The notes under the pieces are model-generated. The model was not told the origin of the DNA, searched no databases, and worked only from the letters and a program-made list of their open reading frames with translations. Position numbers and translations under genes: made by a program. Positions 1 to 8,615 of a stretch of 64,000 bases of DNA are shown in pieces (the first letter of the stretch is position 1; every line of letters begins with the position of its first letter). Source of the DNA: Peptoniphilus_A sp001811425 (GTDB taxonomy: Bacteria > Bacillota > Clostridia > Tissierellales > Peptoniphilaceae); assembly GCF_001811425.1 (NCBI RefSeq), contig NZ_KV804706.1:74755-138754 (forward strand). The letters are read 5' to 3'.

Positions 1-483
1 ATTGGAAGAGGACCAGGCAAGGAGAGGGATGGATTTTTCCTCAGAGCAGAATCCTTTTACAATCTTGCATCAGAAGTTGATAACTTAGCAGAAGGTGGAG
101 CCTCGGATTATTATGATTTTTATGATTCTTATGGAGGCAAGTCTCTTCATTTTCAATCTCATGGTGAGAGTTTTCGGTCTCTTATCTTAAATAGATTTAG
201 GGGCAAGGGTATTTATCTACTAGACGAACCAGAAGCAGCCCTTTCGCCAACATCAATAATGTCTATCTTGTGCATAATCCATGAGCTAGAAAAAGATGAT
301 TCACAATTTTTTATAGCAACCCACTCGCCAATCCTTTTGGCTTATCCTCATGCGAAAATTTTTGAATTTTCTGAAAATGGCATAGAGGAGAAGACCTATA
401 AAGAGACAGAATCCTATAGCATTACAAAAACTTTTTTAGATGACCCAGAAAAGATGATAGACTTATTGTTTAATGAAGAATAA
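1..483 (+). CDS. AAA family ATPase, 3' part (gene starts before the window)
   Basis: The frame is open from base 1, so the N-terminal part with the Walker A motif lies outside. What remains is the C-terminal half of an ABC-type ATPase: a signature-like SHGESF, a Walker B stretch GIYLLDEPEAALSP, and an H-loop FFIATHSP. The order and spacing fit small stand-alone predicted ATPases (COG3910-like) rather than a transporter, because no transporter gene adjoins it in the window. The first internal ATG is at 259, but conserved motifs upstream of it show that the real gene is longer. A strong terminator follows. The family is fairly sure; the substrate is unknown. Confidence 0.8.
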   Translation: MGRGPGKERDGFFLRAESFYNLASEVDNLAEGGASDYYDFYDSYGGKSLHFQSHGESFRSLILNRFRGKGIYLLDEPEAALSPTSIMSILCIIHELEKDDSQFFIATHSPILLAYPHAKIFEFSENGIEEKTYKETESYSITKTFLDDPEKMIDLLFNEE

Positions 484-499
484 AATTAATATTTATTTA

Positions 500-526
500 G
501 AGAAGGCTTAGGCTTTCTCTTTTTTA
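500..526 (+). terminator. Rho-independent terminator of the AAA ATPase gene
   Basis: An 8-bp stem (500-507 with 512-519, one G-U pair) with a TTAG loop is followed directly by a run of six T, 17 nt after the stop codon. Confidence 0.85.
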
Positions 527-597
527 TTGAGGAATATAGAAATTTTTTTACAAAGTCAAAGAAATGCTTATTTTTTGTTTATGAAAAATATTTTTTA

Positions 598-626
598 TTT
601 ACCCTAAAGTAAGCTTGTGGTAATAT
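598..626 (+). promoter_or_regulatory. Possible sigma-A promoter for the surface protein gene
   Basis: TTTACC at 598-603 and TAATAT at 621-626 are 17 nt apart. This would give a leader of about 165 nt. A second TTTACA at 639-644 with AT-rich -10-like sequence further on is an alternative. The stretch 484-797 otherwise holds only the terminator at 500-526; I see no gene in it on either strand. Confidence 0.4.
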
Positions 627-797
627 TTCTGTGGTATCTTTACACTTAGTTAAATATTTTTAAATATTATTTGTTTTAGTAACTTGAGATAAAGTAGTAG
701 GCAATTTATTTTAATTTTTTATTTCATTTAATATTTCTTATGAGATTTTCTCATTAAAAATTTTTGTAAGATACTAACTTAAAATATGGAGGAAAAT

Positions 798-2765
798 ATG
801 AAAAAAGTTGTAGCGACTACTATGGCGACTTTATTATTTGGGCTTTCATTTCCGGTTAAGACCTTTGCTTTACCAAATAATACAGAAGAATTAGAGTCCA
901 AAATTGTTAAAGATTTTAATGTAAAAAAATACAGTGGAAAAATAATTGACAGAGATCCAAATTTAAACTTGTCTGAAGAAAAGCAGGGACAACTTCCTAA
1001 TCAAGGTCAAAGCCTTGCAGAAAGAATTGGAAAAAATAATTTAATCCCAGTTGATATTTCTCTTTGGCAAGGGGATCCAATTAATTGGAAGGATGGAGTT
1101 GAGTTAGATACATCTGAAAATGATCCTGAGCTTAGAAGAGCCTTTGATGAGGCGAATTTTGAAGGAGATGGAAGAGATTCTGGTTTACAAGCACCAAGTG
1201 GAAGCCAAGGAAAAATTGTTGTAACTTTTAAAGACAAATCTTTTATTGAAGTTAAAGATCAAAAGATTTATGTCTTTCCACATGTAACTGCTTCTTCTTA
1301 TGCAAATGTACCAAAGAATGCAGTAACAACAACTTTCTTCTTAGGAGAAGAGAGTAAAGTTAAAAGTGGTTTAAATGAACAGGTGGGAAATGCAGAACAT
1401 CCTATTCCTTTCCAAACATTTAAGATAAAACCAGGTACAAATATTTATGACTTCCAGCTGCCAACTAATAAGAATATTTTTGATAATATTTCTGCCATGC
1501 CAGCTGATGATTCTTATTCTGATCTTAAATGGGAACCAGAAAACTATATTGTTAGTGAAAACAATAAGTCCTTTACTGCAAGGGCAATTAAGTCCTATAA
1601 AGTAAAATTTGAATTTAAGGCTTACGATTCCGACAAGGGTCATGAGGAGATTAATTCTTTACCACAAGAATTAATGGATAAAATGCCAAAGGACCTTAAA
1701 GTAAAAAAAGGTGACTCCTTTGAAGCAACTAAACCTGAAAATTTTATTGAAACTATAAAAGATAAGAATGGTGAAATTACTAAGGTTTATGAGTGGACTT
1801 TTGCTGGATGGAATCCAACAAAATTTTTAAAAGTAGAAAAAGATGAAAAAATTTCTGGCACTTGGAAGAGAAAACAAGCAACATCTGCTAAACCTACAGC
1901 TGACAATGTAACTGAAGGCGACAAAGCTATTAAGGGTCAAGGTATTGCTGGTTCAATTATAAAAATAAAACTAGATAATAAAACAGTTGAGGCTAAAGTT
2001 TCTGATACTGGAAATTGGGAAGCTAAATTAGATAGGGGACTAAATAAAGACGAGAAAGTTATAATTACTCAAGTTGAAAAGGGCAAAAAAGGGTCTGAGC
2101 AAGTGGAGTTAACTGTTGCTAAAAAGGAAAATAACAAACCAAGTCCTAAGCCAGAATCAAACCCTCAGCCTAATCCACAACCAAACCCAAATCCAAAGCC
2201 AGAACAAAAACCAAGTCCTAAGCCAAGACCAAGGACAGGAAATATTTTTCCAAAGCTAAAAAATAAGGATTACAATAAAAATTCTATTGAAGTTAAAACT
2301 TATTTAGCTAAAAGCAAAATTAATGATAATAAAAATAAGAGCCTAAGACACATCATAAATGTTTTAAGTGGAGAATACGAAATTGTGAAAGATGGAGTTT
2401 CTCAAAAGAAAAGAATGGATGTTGTTCCTGTAATAAAAAATGACAGATTAATGTTACCACTTAGAAGTCTTGCTGAAATGATTGGTGCAAAAGTAGAATG
2501 GGATTCACAAACTAGGATTGCAACTTTTACGAATAATGCTTTAGTTGCAAAAATTCAAATTGATGGAAATGAAATTGTCTTGTCTAATGGAAAAGTTATA
2601 AAAATGGATTCAAAGCCACTAAATATTAATGGAAGAATTTTAGTTTCTCTTTCCAATGTAGGAAATGTTTTTGGATTGACAAATGGAAATACCAAGGACG
2701 GCATTGACCAAGATATTGAATGGGATGATGCTAATAAGACAGTTACAATTAATTTAAAAAAATAA
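798..2765 (+). CDS. Secreted multidomain surface protein with SHIRT-like, Ig-like and stalk domains
   Basis: The start is set at 798, because the in-frame ATG at 786 contributes to the ribosome binding site itself (GGAGG at 788-792). The 655-residue product begins with a signal peptide (MKKVVATTMATLLFG, cleavage probably after KTFA). An N-terminal region of unknown fold, to about residue 270, is followed by a SHIRT-like module ending in WTFAGWNPTKF...ISGTWKR, then a bacterial Ig-like module (NVTEGDKAIKGQGIAG). A proline/asparagine/lysine-rich spacer follows, then a C-terminal copper-amine-oxidase-N-like stalk domain (RLMLPLRSLAEMIGAKVEWD). There is no LPXTG sorting signal, so attachment may depend on the stalk domain. 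The gene stands alone between two terminators. The domain names come from motif resemblance; the ligand is unknown. Confidence 0.8.
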   Translation: MKKVVATTMATLLFGLSFPVKTFALPNNTEELESKIVKDFNVKKYSGKIIDRDPNLNLSEEKQGQLPNQGQSLAERIGKNNLIPVDISLWQGDPINWKDGVELDTSENDPELRRAFDEANFEGDGRDSGLQAPSGSQGKIVVTFKDKSFIEVKDQKIYVFPHVTASSYANVPKNAVTTTFFLGEESKVKSGLNEQVGNAEHPIPFQTFKIKPGTNIYDFQLPTNKNIFDNISAMPADDSYSDLKWEPENYIVSENNKSFTARAIKSYKVKFEFKAYDSDKGHEEINSLPQELMDKMPKDLKVKKGDSFEATKPENFIETIKDKNGEITKVYEWTFAGWNPTKFLKVEKDEKISGTWKRKQATSAKPTADNVTEGDKAIKGQGIAGSIIKIKLDNKTVEAKVSDTGNWEAKLDRGLNKDEKVIITQVEKGKKGSEQVELTVAKKENNKPSPKPESNPQPNPQPNPNPKPEQKPSPKPRPRTGNIFPKLKNKDYNKNSIEVKTYLAKSKINDNKNKSLRHIINVLSGEYEIVKDGVSQKKRMDVVPVIKNDRLMLPLRSLAEMIGAKVEWDSQTRIATFTNNALVAKIQIDGNEIVLSNGKVIKMDSKPLNINGRILVSLSNVGNVFGLTNGNTKDGIDQDIEWDDANKTVTINLKK

Positions 2766-2791
2766 ATTTTGATAAAAAGAAAATTAAAGTG

Positions 2792-2825
2792 AAAAGAACT
2801 TGGCAATAAAACCAAGTTCTTTTTT
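2792..2825. terminator. Bidirectional terminator between the surface protein gene and metY
   Basis: A 12-bp perfect stem (2792-2803 with 2812-2823) is preceded by A residues and followed by T residues, so it can end transcription of both converging genes. Confidence 0.85.
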
Positions 2826-2853
2826 AGTATTTAAAATGGTGATGATAAAAAAT

Positions 2854-4134
2854 TTAAATAGCTTCTAGTGCTCCTTTGATATCTTCAATAATATCTTGTG
2901 CATCTTCGATGCCCACGCTCATTCTTATTAAGTCAGAGCTAATGCCAGCTTGTCTAAGCTCTTCTTCATTCATTTGTCTGTGAGTTGTGGAGGCAGGATG
3001 TAGGACGCAAGTTCTTGAGTCAGCAACATGAGTCACAACTGCTGCAAGTTTTAGTGAGTCCATAAATTTTGTAGCGGCATCTCTTCCTCCATTTACTCCA
3101 AAGGAAATTACTCCACAAGAACCATCTGGTAGATACTTTTGAGCAAGTTTATGTTGTGAATCCTTTTCTAGGGCAGAAAAACTTACCCAAGAAATTTTAT
3201 CGTTATTTTCTAAGAATTTTGCAACTGCAAGGGCATTTTCATAATGTCTTGGCATTCTCAAATGTAAGGTTTCAAGTCCAAGCCCCAAATAAAAGGAATT
3301 TTGTGGAGATGGAATACTGCCAAGGTCTCTCATTAGAGTTGTAGTCATTTTTGTAATGTAAGCGCCTTTGCCAAAGCTTTCAGTATAAACTACTCCGTGA
3401 TAAGTTTCATCTGGTTCAGTAAGTCCTGGGAATTTGTCCTTGTGTTTTGACCAGTCAAAGTTTCCAGAGTCAATTACAGCTCCGCCAACAGAGTTGGCAA
3501 ATCCATTCATGTATTTTGTTGTTGAGTGAGTTACAATATCAGCTCCCCATTCAATTGGTCTTAAGAAAATTGGAGTAGGGAAGGTGTTGTCAACTATAAG
3601 TGGAACTCCGTGGTCGTGAGCAGCTTTAGCAAAAGTTTCAATATCTAAAACTTTAAGTGATGGATTGGAAAGAGTTTCTCCAAAGACTACCTTTGTATTT
3701 TTTTTAAATTCCTTATTTAAATCTTCAAGTGAAATTGCTGGATCCACAAAAGTTGACTCAATTCCAAGGTCCTTCATTGTGTGGGCAATTAAATTGTATG
3801 TTCCACCATAAATTGCTGATGATGAAATTACATGGTCGCCTGCTTTTAAAATATTTAAAAGTGCATAAAAGTTTGCAGCTTGACCAGATGATGTTAAAAT
3901 TCCTGCAACCCCACCTTCAAGGGCTACAATTTTATTTGCAACGGCATCATTTGTTGGGTTTGATAGTCTTGTGTAAAAGTAACCTGATTCTTTTAAGTCA
4001 AAAAGATTACCCATTTGTTCAGATGAATCGTATTTAAAAGTTGTTGATTGAATAATTGGCAATACTCTTGGTTCACCATTTTTTGGTTCGTAACCAGCTT
4101 GTACACATAATGTTCCTAAATTTTTCTTTGTCAT
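2854..4134 (-). CDS. metY: O-acetylhomoserine sulfhydrylase (homocysteine synthase), PLP-dependent
   Basis: The product makes L-homocysteine from O-acetyl-L-homoserine and sulfide, the direct sulfhydrylation route to methionine, in the cytosol. The Cys/Met-metabolism PLP fold is clear: YTRLSNPTNDAV near the N-terminus, TSSGQAA, DNTFPTPI, and HSTTKYMNGF with the Schiff-base lysine. The length (426 residues) fits MetY rather than the shorter MetB/MetC enzymes. The start is ATG 4134, because GGAGG lies just upstream and the in-frame ATG at 4146 is part of that ribosome binding site. A T-box leader with an ATG specifier precedes it, so expression should rise when charged tRNA-Met falls. No other methionine gene lies next to it. 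Confidence 0.92.
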   Translation of the reverse strand: MTKKNLGTLCVQAGYEPKNGEPRVLPIIQSTTFKYDSSEQMGNLFDLKESGYFYTRLSNPTNDAVANKIVALEGGVAGILTSSGQAANFYALLNILKAGDHVISSSAIYGGTYNLIAHTMKDLGIESTFVDPAISLEDLNKEFKKNTKVVFGETLSNPSLKVLDIETFAKAAHDHGVPLIVDNTFPTPIFLRPIEWGADIVTHSTTKYMNGFANSVGGAVIDSGNFDWSKHKDKFPGLTEPDETYHGVVYTESFGKGAYITKMTTTLMRDLGSIPSPQNSFYLGLGLETLHLRMPRHYENALAVAKFLENNDKISWVSFSALEKDSQHKLAQKYLPDGSCGVISFGVNGGRDAATKFMDSLKLAAVVTHVADSRTCVLHPASTTHRQMNEEELRQAGISSDLIRMSVGIEDAQDIIEDIKGALEAI

Positions 4135-4212
4135 TTTGTCCTCCATAAATTATAAATAAATTTGTCGGCAGCTCAAAGGATTAAAAATAAATTCTGATAA
4201 GATAAAGCTTTT

Positions 4213-4478
4213 ATAAAATAAAAAAAGCTCCCGTCCCTAAAGGACGAAAGCTGTGCTTCGTGTTACCACCTTTTTTTATTATTTTATCGCTAAAATAACC
4301 TCATAGAGTACCAACATACTCCGAACGCTATAACAGGCGTACCTGTCGCAGCCTAAACACTTGTCTCGGTGCGATAACTCCAAGGCCATGTTCCAAGGTA
4401 ATCCTTTTGATTTCTTTCACCAAATGAAATCTCTCTGTGAAAAGTTTTACAATGTACTCTCCTCTTCAAAGTCTATGA
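4213..4478 (-). promoter_or_regulatory. Methionine T-box riboswitch leader of metY
   Basis: On the minus strand the leader shows the features of a T-box. GAGAGTACA near its start matches the AGTA box, and the specifier region reads GGAACATGGCC with an ATG codon at 4389-4387 (Met). The T-box sequence GGTGGTAACACGAAGC lies at 4270-4255. It is followed by a terminator of an 11-bp stem (4252-4242 with 4236-4226) and a run of U (4225-4219). Uncharged tRNA-Met would favour the antiterminator and let metY be transcribed. The amino-acid assignment is read from the codon and agrees with the gene. The 5' end is inferred from the promoter. Confidence 0.88.
4226..4252 (-). terminator. Regulated terminator of the metY T-box
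   Basis: On the minus strand AGCTTTCGTCC, loop TTTAG, and GGACGGGAGCT form an 11-bp stem with two G-U pairs, followed by seven U. It overlaps the region that would form the T-box antiterminator. Confidence 0.8.
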
Positions 4479-4483
4479 ATGCA

Positions 4484-4512
4484 ATTATAAATAGAGAAAT
4501 TTTTTTTGTCAA
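4484..4512 (-). promoter_or_regulatory. Sigma-A promoter of the metY T-box transcript
   Basis: On the minus strand a perfect TTGACA (4512-4507) and a perfect TATAAT (4489-4484) are 17 nt apart. Confidence 0.85.
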
Positions 4513-4578
4513 GAAAGATTTTTAGAAATTTTTAATTTTTTAAATAAATTGGTATCAATACAAATAAAATCCTTGCTA

Positions 4579-4608
4579 TTGACGATACCTTAAGATTTGT
4601 AATATAAT
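4579..4608 (+). promoter_or_regulatory. Sigma-A promoter of yebC
   Basis: TTGACG at 4579-4584 and TATAAT at 4603-4608 with an 18-nt spacer, about 45 nt before the yebC start. Confidence 0.7.
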
Positions 4609-4652
4609 AAACAATATGCTAAAAATAGCGATTTATATAGAAAGGTGATTAA

Positions 4653-5378
4653 ATGTCAGGACATTCTAAATGGAATAATATTAAAAATAAAAAAGGTAAG
4701 GAAGACGCAAAGAAGGGCAAGATTTTTACTAAACTTGCTAGACAAATAACTGTTGCTGCTAAGGAAGGTGGACTTGATCCAGATTACAATCCATCTCTTA
4801 AGGTTGCCATTGATAAAGCTAAGGCTGAAAATATGCCTAACGACAACATCGATAGGGCAATTGCAAAAGCAGGCGGCGGAGATAATGACGATAACTTTGA
4901 AGAAATTGTTTATGAAGGTTATGGCCCAGGTGGAGTTGCTGTTATGGTAAATTGTTTGACAGACAATAGAAATAGAACTGCTCCAGATGTAAGACATCTA
5001 TTTGACAAGTACAATGGAAATCTTGGACAACCTGGCTGTGTTTCCTTTATGTTTGACAAGAAGGGTTCTCTTGGAGTTCTAAAGGAAGGACTTGATGAAG
5101 ATGAATTTACTCTTACTGCTATTGATGCAGGAGCTGAAGATGTAATCGATAGGGGAGAAGCCTTTGAAATTGTAACTGCTCCAGAAGATTATATTGAAGT
5201 AAGGAAAGTTTTAGAAGATGCTGGACATTCTTTTATTGAATCTGAAATAACTTTCATTCCACAAACTACAACTGAGCTTACTGATGAAGATGATATTAAA
5301 AACATGGATAAGTTAATTGACGCCTTGGAAGACAATGACGATGTAACTGATGTCTATACTTCTTGGGAGAGAGATTAA
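4653..5378 (+). CDS. yebC: YebC/PmpR family DNA-binding / translation-associated protein
   Basis: The 241-residue protein has the full YebC family pattern from its first residues (MSGHSKWNNIKNKKGKEDAK), through KAENMPNDNIDRAIAKA and YEGYGPGGVAVMV to the C-terminal PQTTTEL segment. Family members were described as transcriptional regulators, and more recently some as ribosome-associated factors for proline-rich stretches; the sequence cannot say which role applies here. AAAGGTGAT precedes the ATG. The stop codon overlaps the ATG of deoC by one base, so the two are co-transcribed. Confidence 0.93.
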   Translation: MSGHSKWNNIKNKKGKEDAKKGKIFTKLARQITVAAKEGGLDPDYNPSLKVAIDKAKAENMPNDNIDRAIAKAGGGDNDDNFEEIVYEGYGPGGVAVMVNCLTDNRNRTAPDVRHLFDKYNGNLGQPGCVSFMFDKKGSLGVLKEGLDEDEFTLTAIDAGAEDVIDRGEAFEIVTAPEDYIEVRKVLEDAGHSFIESEITFIPQTTTELTDEDDIKNMDKLIDALEDNDDVTDVYTSWERD

Positions 5379-6037
5379 TGGAAATTAATAGAATTATAGA
5401 CCATACACTTTTGAAGCCTGAGGCCACTGAAGAGCAAATTGAAAAACTTCTTAAAGAAGCAATAGAATATGATTTCTTTTCAGTTTGTGTAAATCCTGTT
5501 TGGGTAAAAAAATGTGCTGAAATGTTAAAGGACACTGGCGTAAAAGTCTGTACTGTTATTGGTTTTCCTTTAGGGGCAAATACTCTTGAAACTAAAGTTT
5601 TTGAAACAAAGAATGCTCTTGATAATGGAGCAGACGAAATTGACATGGTCATTAACATTGGCTACATGAAGTCAAAGAAATTCCATGAAGTTGAAAATGA
5701 AATTGCTGAACTTGCAAAAATTTGTCATGACGAGGGTGCAATATTGAAAGTAATTTTAGAAAACTGCCTTTTAACTAAGGATGAAATAAAAAAAGCCTGC
5801 CAACTTGCTGATAAAGCTGGAGCTGATTTTGTAAAAACTTCAACTGGTTTTTCAACTTCTGGAGCTGATGCAGAAGATGTTAAACTCATGAAGGAATCTG
5901 TTTCAGATAGAGTTAAAGTAAAGGCAAGTGGTGGAATTAGAGACTATAAAAAAGCAATGGAAATGGTAAATAATGGAGCAGACAGACTTGGAGTCTCAGC
6001 TGGTCTTGCAATTTATAAGGAGAGCAAATCATTATGA
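5378..6037 (+). CDS. deoC: Deoxyribose-phosphate aldolase
   Basis: The enzyme splits 2-deoxyribose 5-phosphate into glyceraldehyde 3-phosphate and acetaldehyde in deoxynucleoside breakdown. The TIM-barrel family signatures are present: IDHTLLKPEAT at the N-terminus, the lysine of DFVKTSTGF, and the Schiff-base lysine in VKVKASGGIRD. I place the start at ATG 5378 (219 residues, usual for the family). It overlaps the yebC stop and has GGGAGAG upstream; an in-frame ATG at 5363 would add five residues inside yebC. No other deoxynucleoside-catabolism gene is near, which is unusual for deoC. Confidence 0.93.
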   Translation: MEINRIIDHTLLKPEATEEQIEKLLKEAIEYDFFSVCVNPVWVKKCAEMLKDTGVKVCTVIGFPLGANTLETKVFETKNALDNGADEIDMVINIGYMKSKKFHEVENEIAELAKICHDEGAILKVILENCLLTKDEIKKACQLADKAGADFVKTSTGFSTSGADAEDVKLMKESVSDRVKVKASGGIRDYKKAMEMVNNGADRLGVSAGLAIYKESKSL

Positions 6038-6792
6038 GAATAAATCCCGTTGCCTTTACAATTTTTGGAATAGAAGTAAAGTGGTACGGAATTTTAATAG
6101 CCCTTGGAGTCTTTTTAGCTATTTTTATCACAGAAAAAATGGCAGAGAAGAAAAATTATAGTAGGGGTCTTTATAAAGATATTTCCACAGATGTTTCTCT
6201 CTTTGCAGTTTTAATTGGAGTTCTTGGTGCAAGGCTTTATTATGTAATTTTTGAGTGGGAATATTATAGTCAGCACTTAGACGAAATTCTTGCCATAAGA
6301 AATGGTGGACTTGCTATTTATGGCGGCATCATAGCTGGAGGACTAACTATTTACTTTTTCTGTAGGCATAAAAAAGTAAATTTTTGGACTCTCCTTGACT
6401 GTGTTGCACCAGGTCTTGCCCTTGCACAAGCAATTGGCAGGTGGGGAAATTATATCAACGGAGAAGCTCACGGTGGCGTAACAAATGTCCCTTGGGCTAT
6501 TTTAGTTGATGGACAGAGGGTTCATCCAACATTTTTTTACGAATCAATTGTAAATTTTTCTATATTTTTGTTTTTGTATTTTTATCTTTCAAAAAAGCAA
6601 AAATTTGATGGTCAGCTTATTTCTTTTTACATGATAGTGTATGGAATTGCAAGATTTTTCATTGAAGGAATGAGAACTGATTCCCTTTATATTGGTGCTT
6701 TTAGGGTATCTCAACTTGTGAGCATTGGCATTATAATTTTTGGGATTGCAATTAGACTTATAGCTAAGAGGGAACAAAAGAATATAAAATAA
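6034..6792 (+). CDS. lgt: Prolipoprotein diacylglyceryl transferase
   Basis: This membrane enzyme moves diacylglycerol from phosphatidylglycerol to the lipobox cysteine of prolipoproteins. It has seven or so hydrophobic segments and the Lgt signature GRWGNYINGEAHGG, with the essential HPTFFYES and the YGIARFFIEGMRTDSLY segments further on. The ATG overlaps the deoC stop (ATGA) and AAGGAG lies upstream. At 252 residues it has normal length. A small hairpin follows, so it may close the yebC-deoC-lgt unit. Confidence 0.95.
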   Translation: MRINPVAFTIFGIEVKWYGILIALGVFLAIFITEKMAEKKNYSRGLYKDISTDVSLFAVLIGVLGARLYYVIFEWEYYSQHLDEILAIRNGGLAIYGGIIAGGLTIYFFCRHKKVNFWTLLDCVAPGLALAQAIGRWGNYINGEAHGGVTNVPWAILVDGQRVHPTFFYESIVNFSIFLFLYFYLSKKQKFDGQLISFYMIVYGIARFFIEGMRTDSLYIGAFRVSQLVSIGIIIFGIAIRLIAKREQKNIK

Positions 6793-6795
6793 TTG

Positions 6796-6821
6796 AGACT
6801 AGGTAACTAGTCTAATTTTTT
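6796..6821 (+). terminator. Possible terminator between lgt and queH
   Basis: A 7-bp perfect stem (6796-6802 with 6807-6813), loop GTAA, then AA and six T. It is short and close to the queH ribosome binding site, so read-through is likely. Confidence 0.5.
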
Positions 6822-6831
6822 AGGTGATATT

Positions 6832-7443
6832 TTGAATAAAATTAATTACAATTTGGAAATGGAAAAAGTAATAAAAAAAATTAATAAGGAAGATAAGCCT
6901 AGCCTTCTTTTGCACTCTTGCTGTGGTCCCTGCTCTTCTGCTGTCTTGGAGAGAATAAGTGATTATTTTGACATTGATATCTTTTATTACAATCCCAACA
7001 TCGACAGCGCTCATGAGTTTTACAGAAGGTCTGATGAGCAAATTAAGCTTGTAGAAGACTTGGGACTTGATGATAAAATTGATGTGAAAGTTATAAAATA
7101 CAAGCACCAAGAATTTTTATCTTACATCAAGGGCTTTGAAAAATATGAAGAGGGCGGAGCCAGATGCTTTAGATGTTATAGGCAAAGACTTGAGGAAACG
7201 GCAAAATATGCGGCAGAAAATAATTACGACTATTTTGCAACAACTCTTTCCATTTCACCCCACAAGGATTCACAAATTTTAAATCGATTAGGTAAATTTC
7301 TTTCAGAAAAATATAAGGTTAACTATTTATTTTCAGATTTTAAAAAGAAAAATGGTTTTAAGAGGTCAGTTGAGCTAACTGATAAATTTAATATGTATAG
7401 ACAAGATTATTGTGGTTGCGAATTTAGCAGAGGTGAAGATTGA
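6832..7443 (+). CDS. queH: Epoxyqueuosine reductase QueH
   Basis: The enzyme carries out the last step of queuosine biosynthesis, reduction of epoxyqueuosine in tRNA, with an Fe-S cluster. The conserved cysteine pairs are visible: LHSCCGPCSS near residue 30, GGARCFRCYRQRL in the middle, and YCGCEFS at the C-terminus. HKDSQILNRLG is also typical. The start is TTG at 6832 with AGGTGAT in front. It is the non-homologous replacement for the cobalamin-dependent QueG. The first of six genes that overlap or nearly touch, up to herA. Confidence 0.92.
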   Translation: MNKINYNLEMEKVIKKINKEDKPSLLLHSCCGPCSSAVLERISDYFDIDIFYYNPNIDSAHEFYRRSDEQIKLVEDLGLDDKIDVKVIKYKHQEFLSYIKGFEKYEEGGARCFRCYRQRLEETAKYAAENNYDYFATTLSISPHKDSQILNRLGKFLSEKYKVNYLFSDFKKKNGFKRSVELTDKFNMYRQDYCGCEFSRGED

Positions 7444-8615
7444 AAAACATAAAAAATATTTTCATTATTTCTGTTATTTTTATTTTGACATTTGGACTTT
7501 ACATATCCTATACTATGAATTTTGATTTTAGCAATAGTGAAAATAAAATAGGGGAAGCTAAAAATTTAAAAACTGAAGAAACAAAAAAGGAAGACAAGTC
7601 AGAAGTAAAAATCCTTGCCATGGGGGATATGATTTTTCATCAACCTATAGTAAAAAATTATAGGAGCAATGATACTTACGACTTCACGCCAATTTTTGCA
7701 AATATTTCTGCTGACATCAATGAAGCAGACCTTGCCCTAGCAAACTTTGAGGGCTCAGTTAATTCAAATAGAAAATTATCAGGATTTCCACTTTTTAATT
7801 TTCCTAAGGAAACAATTTATTCTCTAAAAATTGCTGGCTTTGATGCACTTTCGACTGCAAACAATCACGCCCTTGACACAGGACTTGATGGCATAGGGGA
7901 AACTATCTCCCACATAAGGGAAAGTGGCATGAAAAATTTTGGCACTCTTACAGAAGATGGCGACAAGGGAATAATTATTGAAAAAAATGGAATAAAAATT
8001 GGACTTATTTCCTTTACAGACACTTTAAATGGCATGGATTCCTTGATGAGAGGTAAGGAGTATTCTGTTAATACCTTTGCTCAAGATGTGAAGTCTGACA
8101 TTCAAAATTTAAAGGACAATTCTGACATTGTAATTGTCTATCCACATTGGGGAAATGAGTATCAATTAGTGCCAAATGAAAGGCAGATTTTTTTAAAGGA
8201 AATGCTGCAAGAATCTGGTGCAGATATTATTTTGGGTTCTCATCCTCATGTTCTTCAGAGATATGAAGTTGAAGATAAAAATAATAAAAAATATTTTACA
8301 ATTTATTCCATGGGCAATGCTCTTTCAAACCAAAGAGTTGAATATATAAAAAAATCTGGCGTAGATACTGGTGCTTTAATTAAATTAGTCATAGAAAAGG
8401 ACAATGTAAGCGGCGAAACGAAATTAAAATCCTATGGTGTTTATCCAACCTATGTCAACAGGTATCATGCTAATGGAAAATTAAATTATGATTTAGTAAA
8501 GTTAGAGGACCTAATGCCAGGTGGTAGGCTTGATGATGTAACTACAAAGGAATTGAAGGCTAAAGCAGATAAAAAATATAAGGAAGCTTTAAAGGTTTTA
8601 AAGGGTGAAATATGA
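7440..8615 (+). CDS. CapA family protein (PGA_cap, metallophosphatase-like)
   Basis: An N-terminal hydrophobic segment (residues about 5-23) acts as signal anchor, and the rest should lie outside the membrane. The PGA_cap domain shows MGDMIFHQPI, ANFEGSVN, TANNHALDTG, YPHWGNEY and GSHPHVLQ, which hold the metal-binding residues of this calcineurin-like fold. CapA of Bacillus takes part in poly-gamma-glutamate capsule export, but no capB or capC lies near, so a capsule role is not shown. The TTG start at 7440 overlaps the queH stop and has AGAGGTGA upstream. Confidence 0.85.
   Translation: MKNIKNIFIISVIFILTFGLYISYTMNFDFSNSENKIGEAKNLKTEETKKEDKSEVKILAMGDMIFHQPIVKNYRSNDTYDFTPIFANISADINEADLALANFEGSVNSNRKLSGFPLFNFPKETIYSLKIAGFDALSTANNHALDTGLDGIGETISHIRESGMKNFGTLTEDGDKGIIIEKNGIKIGLISFTDTLNGMDSLMRGKEYSVNTFAQDVKSDIQNLKDNSDIVIVYPHWGNEYQLVPNERQIFLKEMLQESGADIILGSHPHVLQRYEVEDKNNKKYFTIYSMGNALSNQRVEYIKKSGVDTGALIKLVIEKDNVSGETKLKSYGVYPTYVNRYHANGKLNYDLVKLEDLMPGGRLDDVTTKELKAKADKKYKEALKVLKGEI

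Noticed and set aside
786..797. ATG 786 as start of the surface protein, and likewise ATG 4146 for metY
   Set aside because: In both cases the ATG is part of ATGGAGG, the ribosome binding site of the next in-frame ATG.
1007..1237. Minus-strand frames of 60-145 codons inside real genes (here and at many other places)
   Set aside because: They are antisense or shifted shadows of clear genes, without ribosome binding sites or recognisable domains.
2140..2240. Repetitive Pro/Asn/Lys codons as a possible repeat or CRISPR-like array
   Set aside because: It is the wall-spanning linker of the surface protein; the repeats are short, degenerate and in frame.
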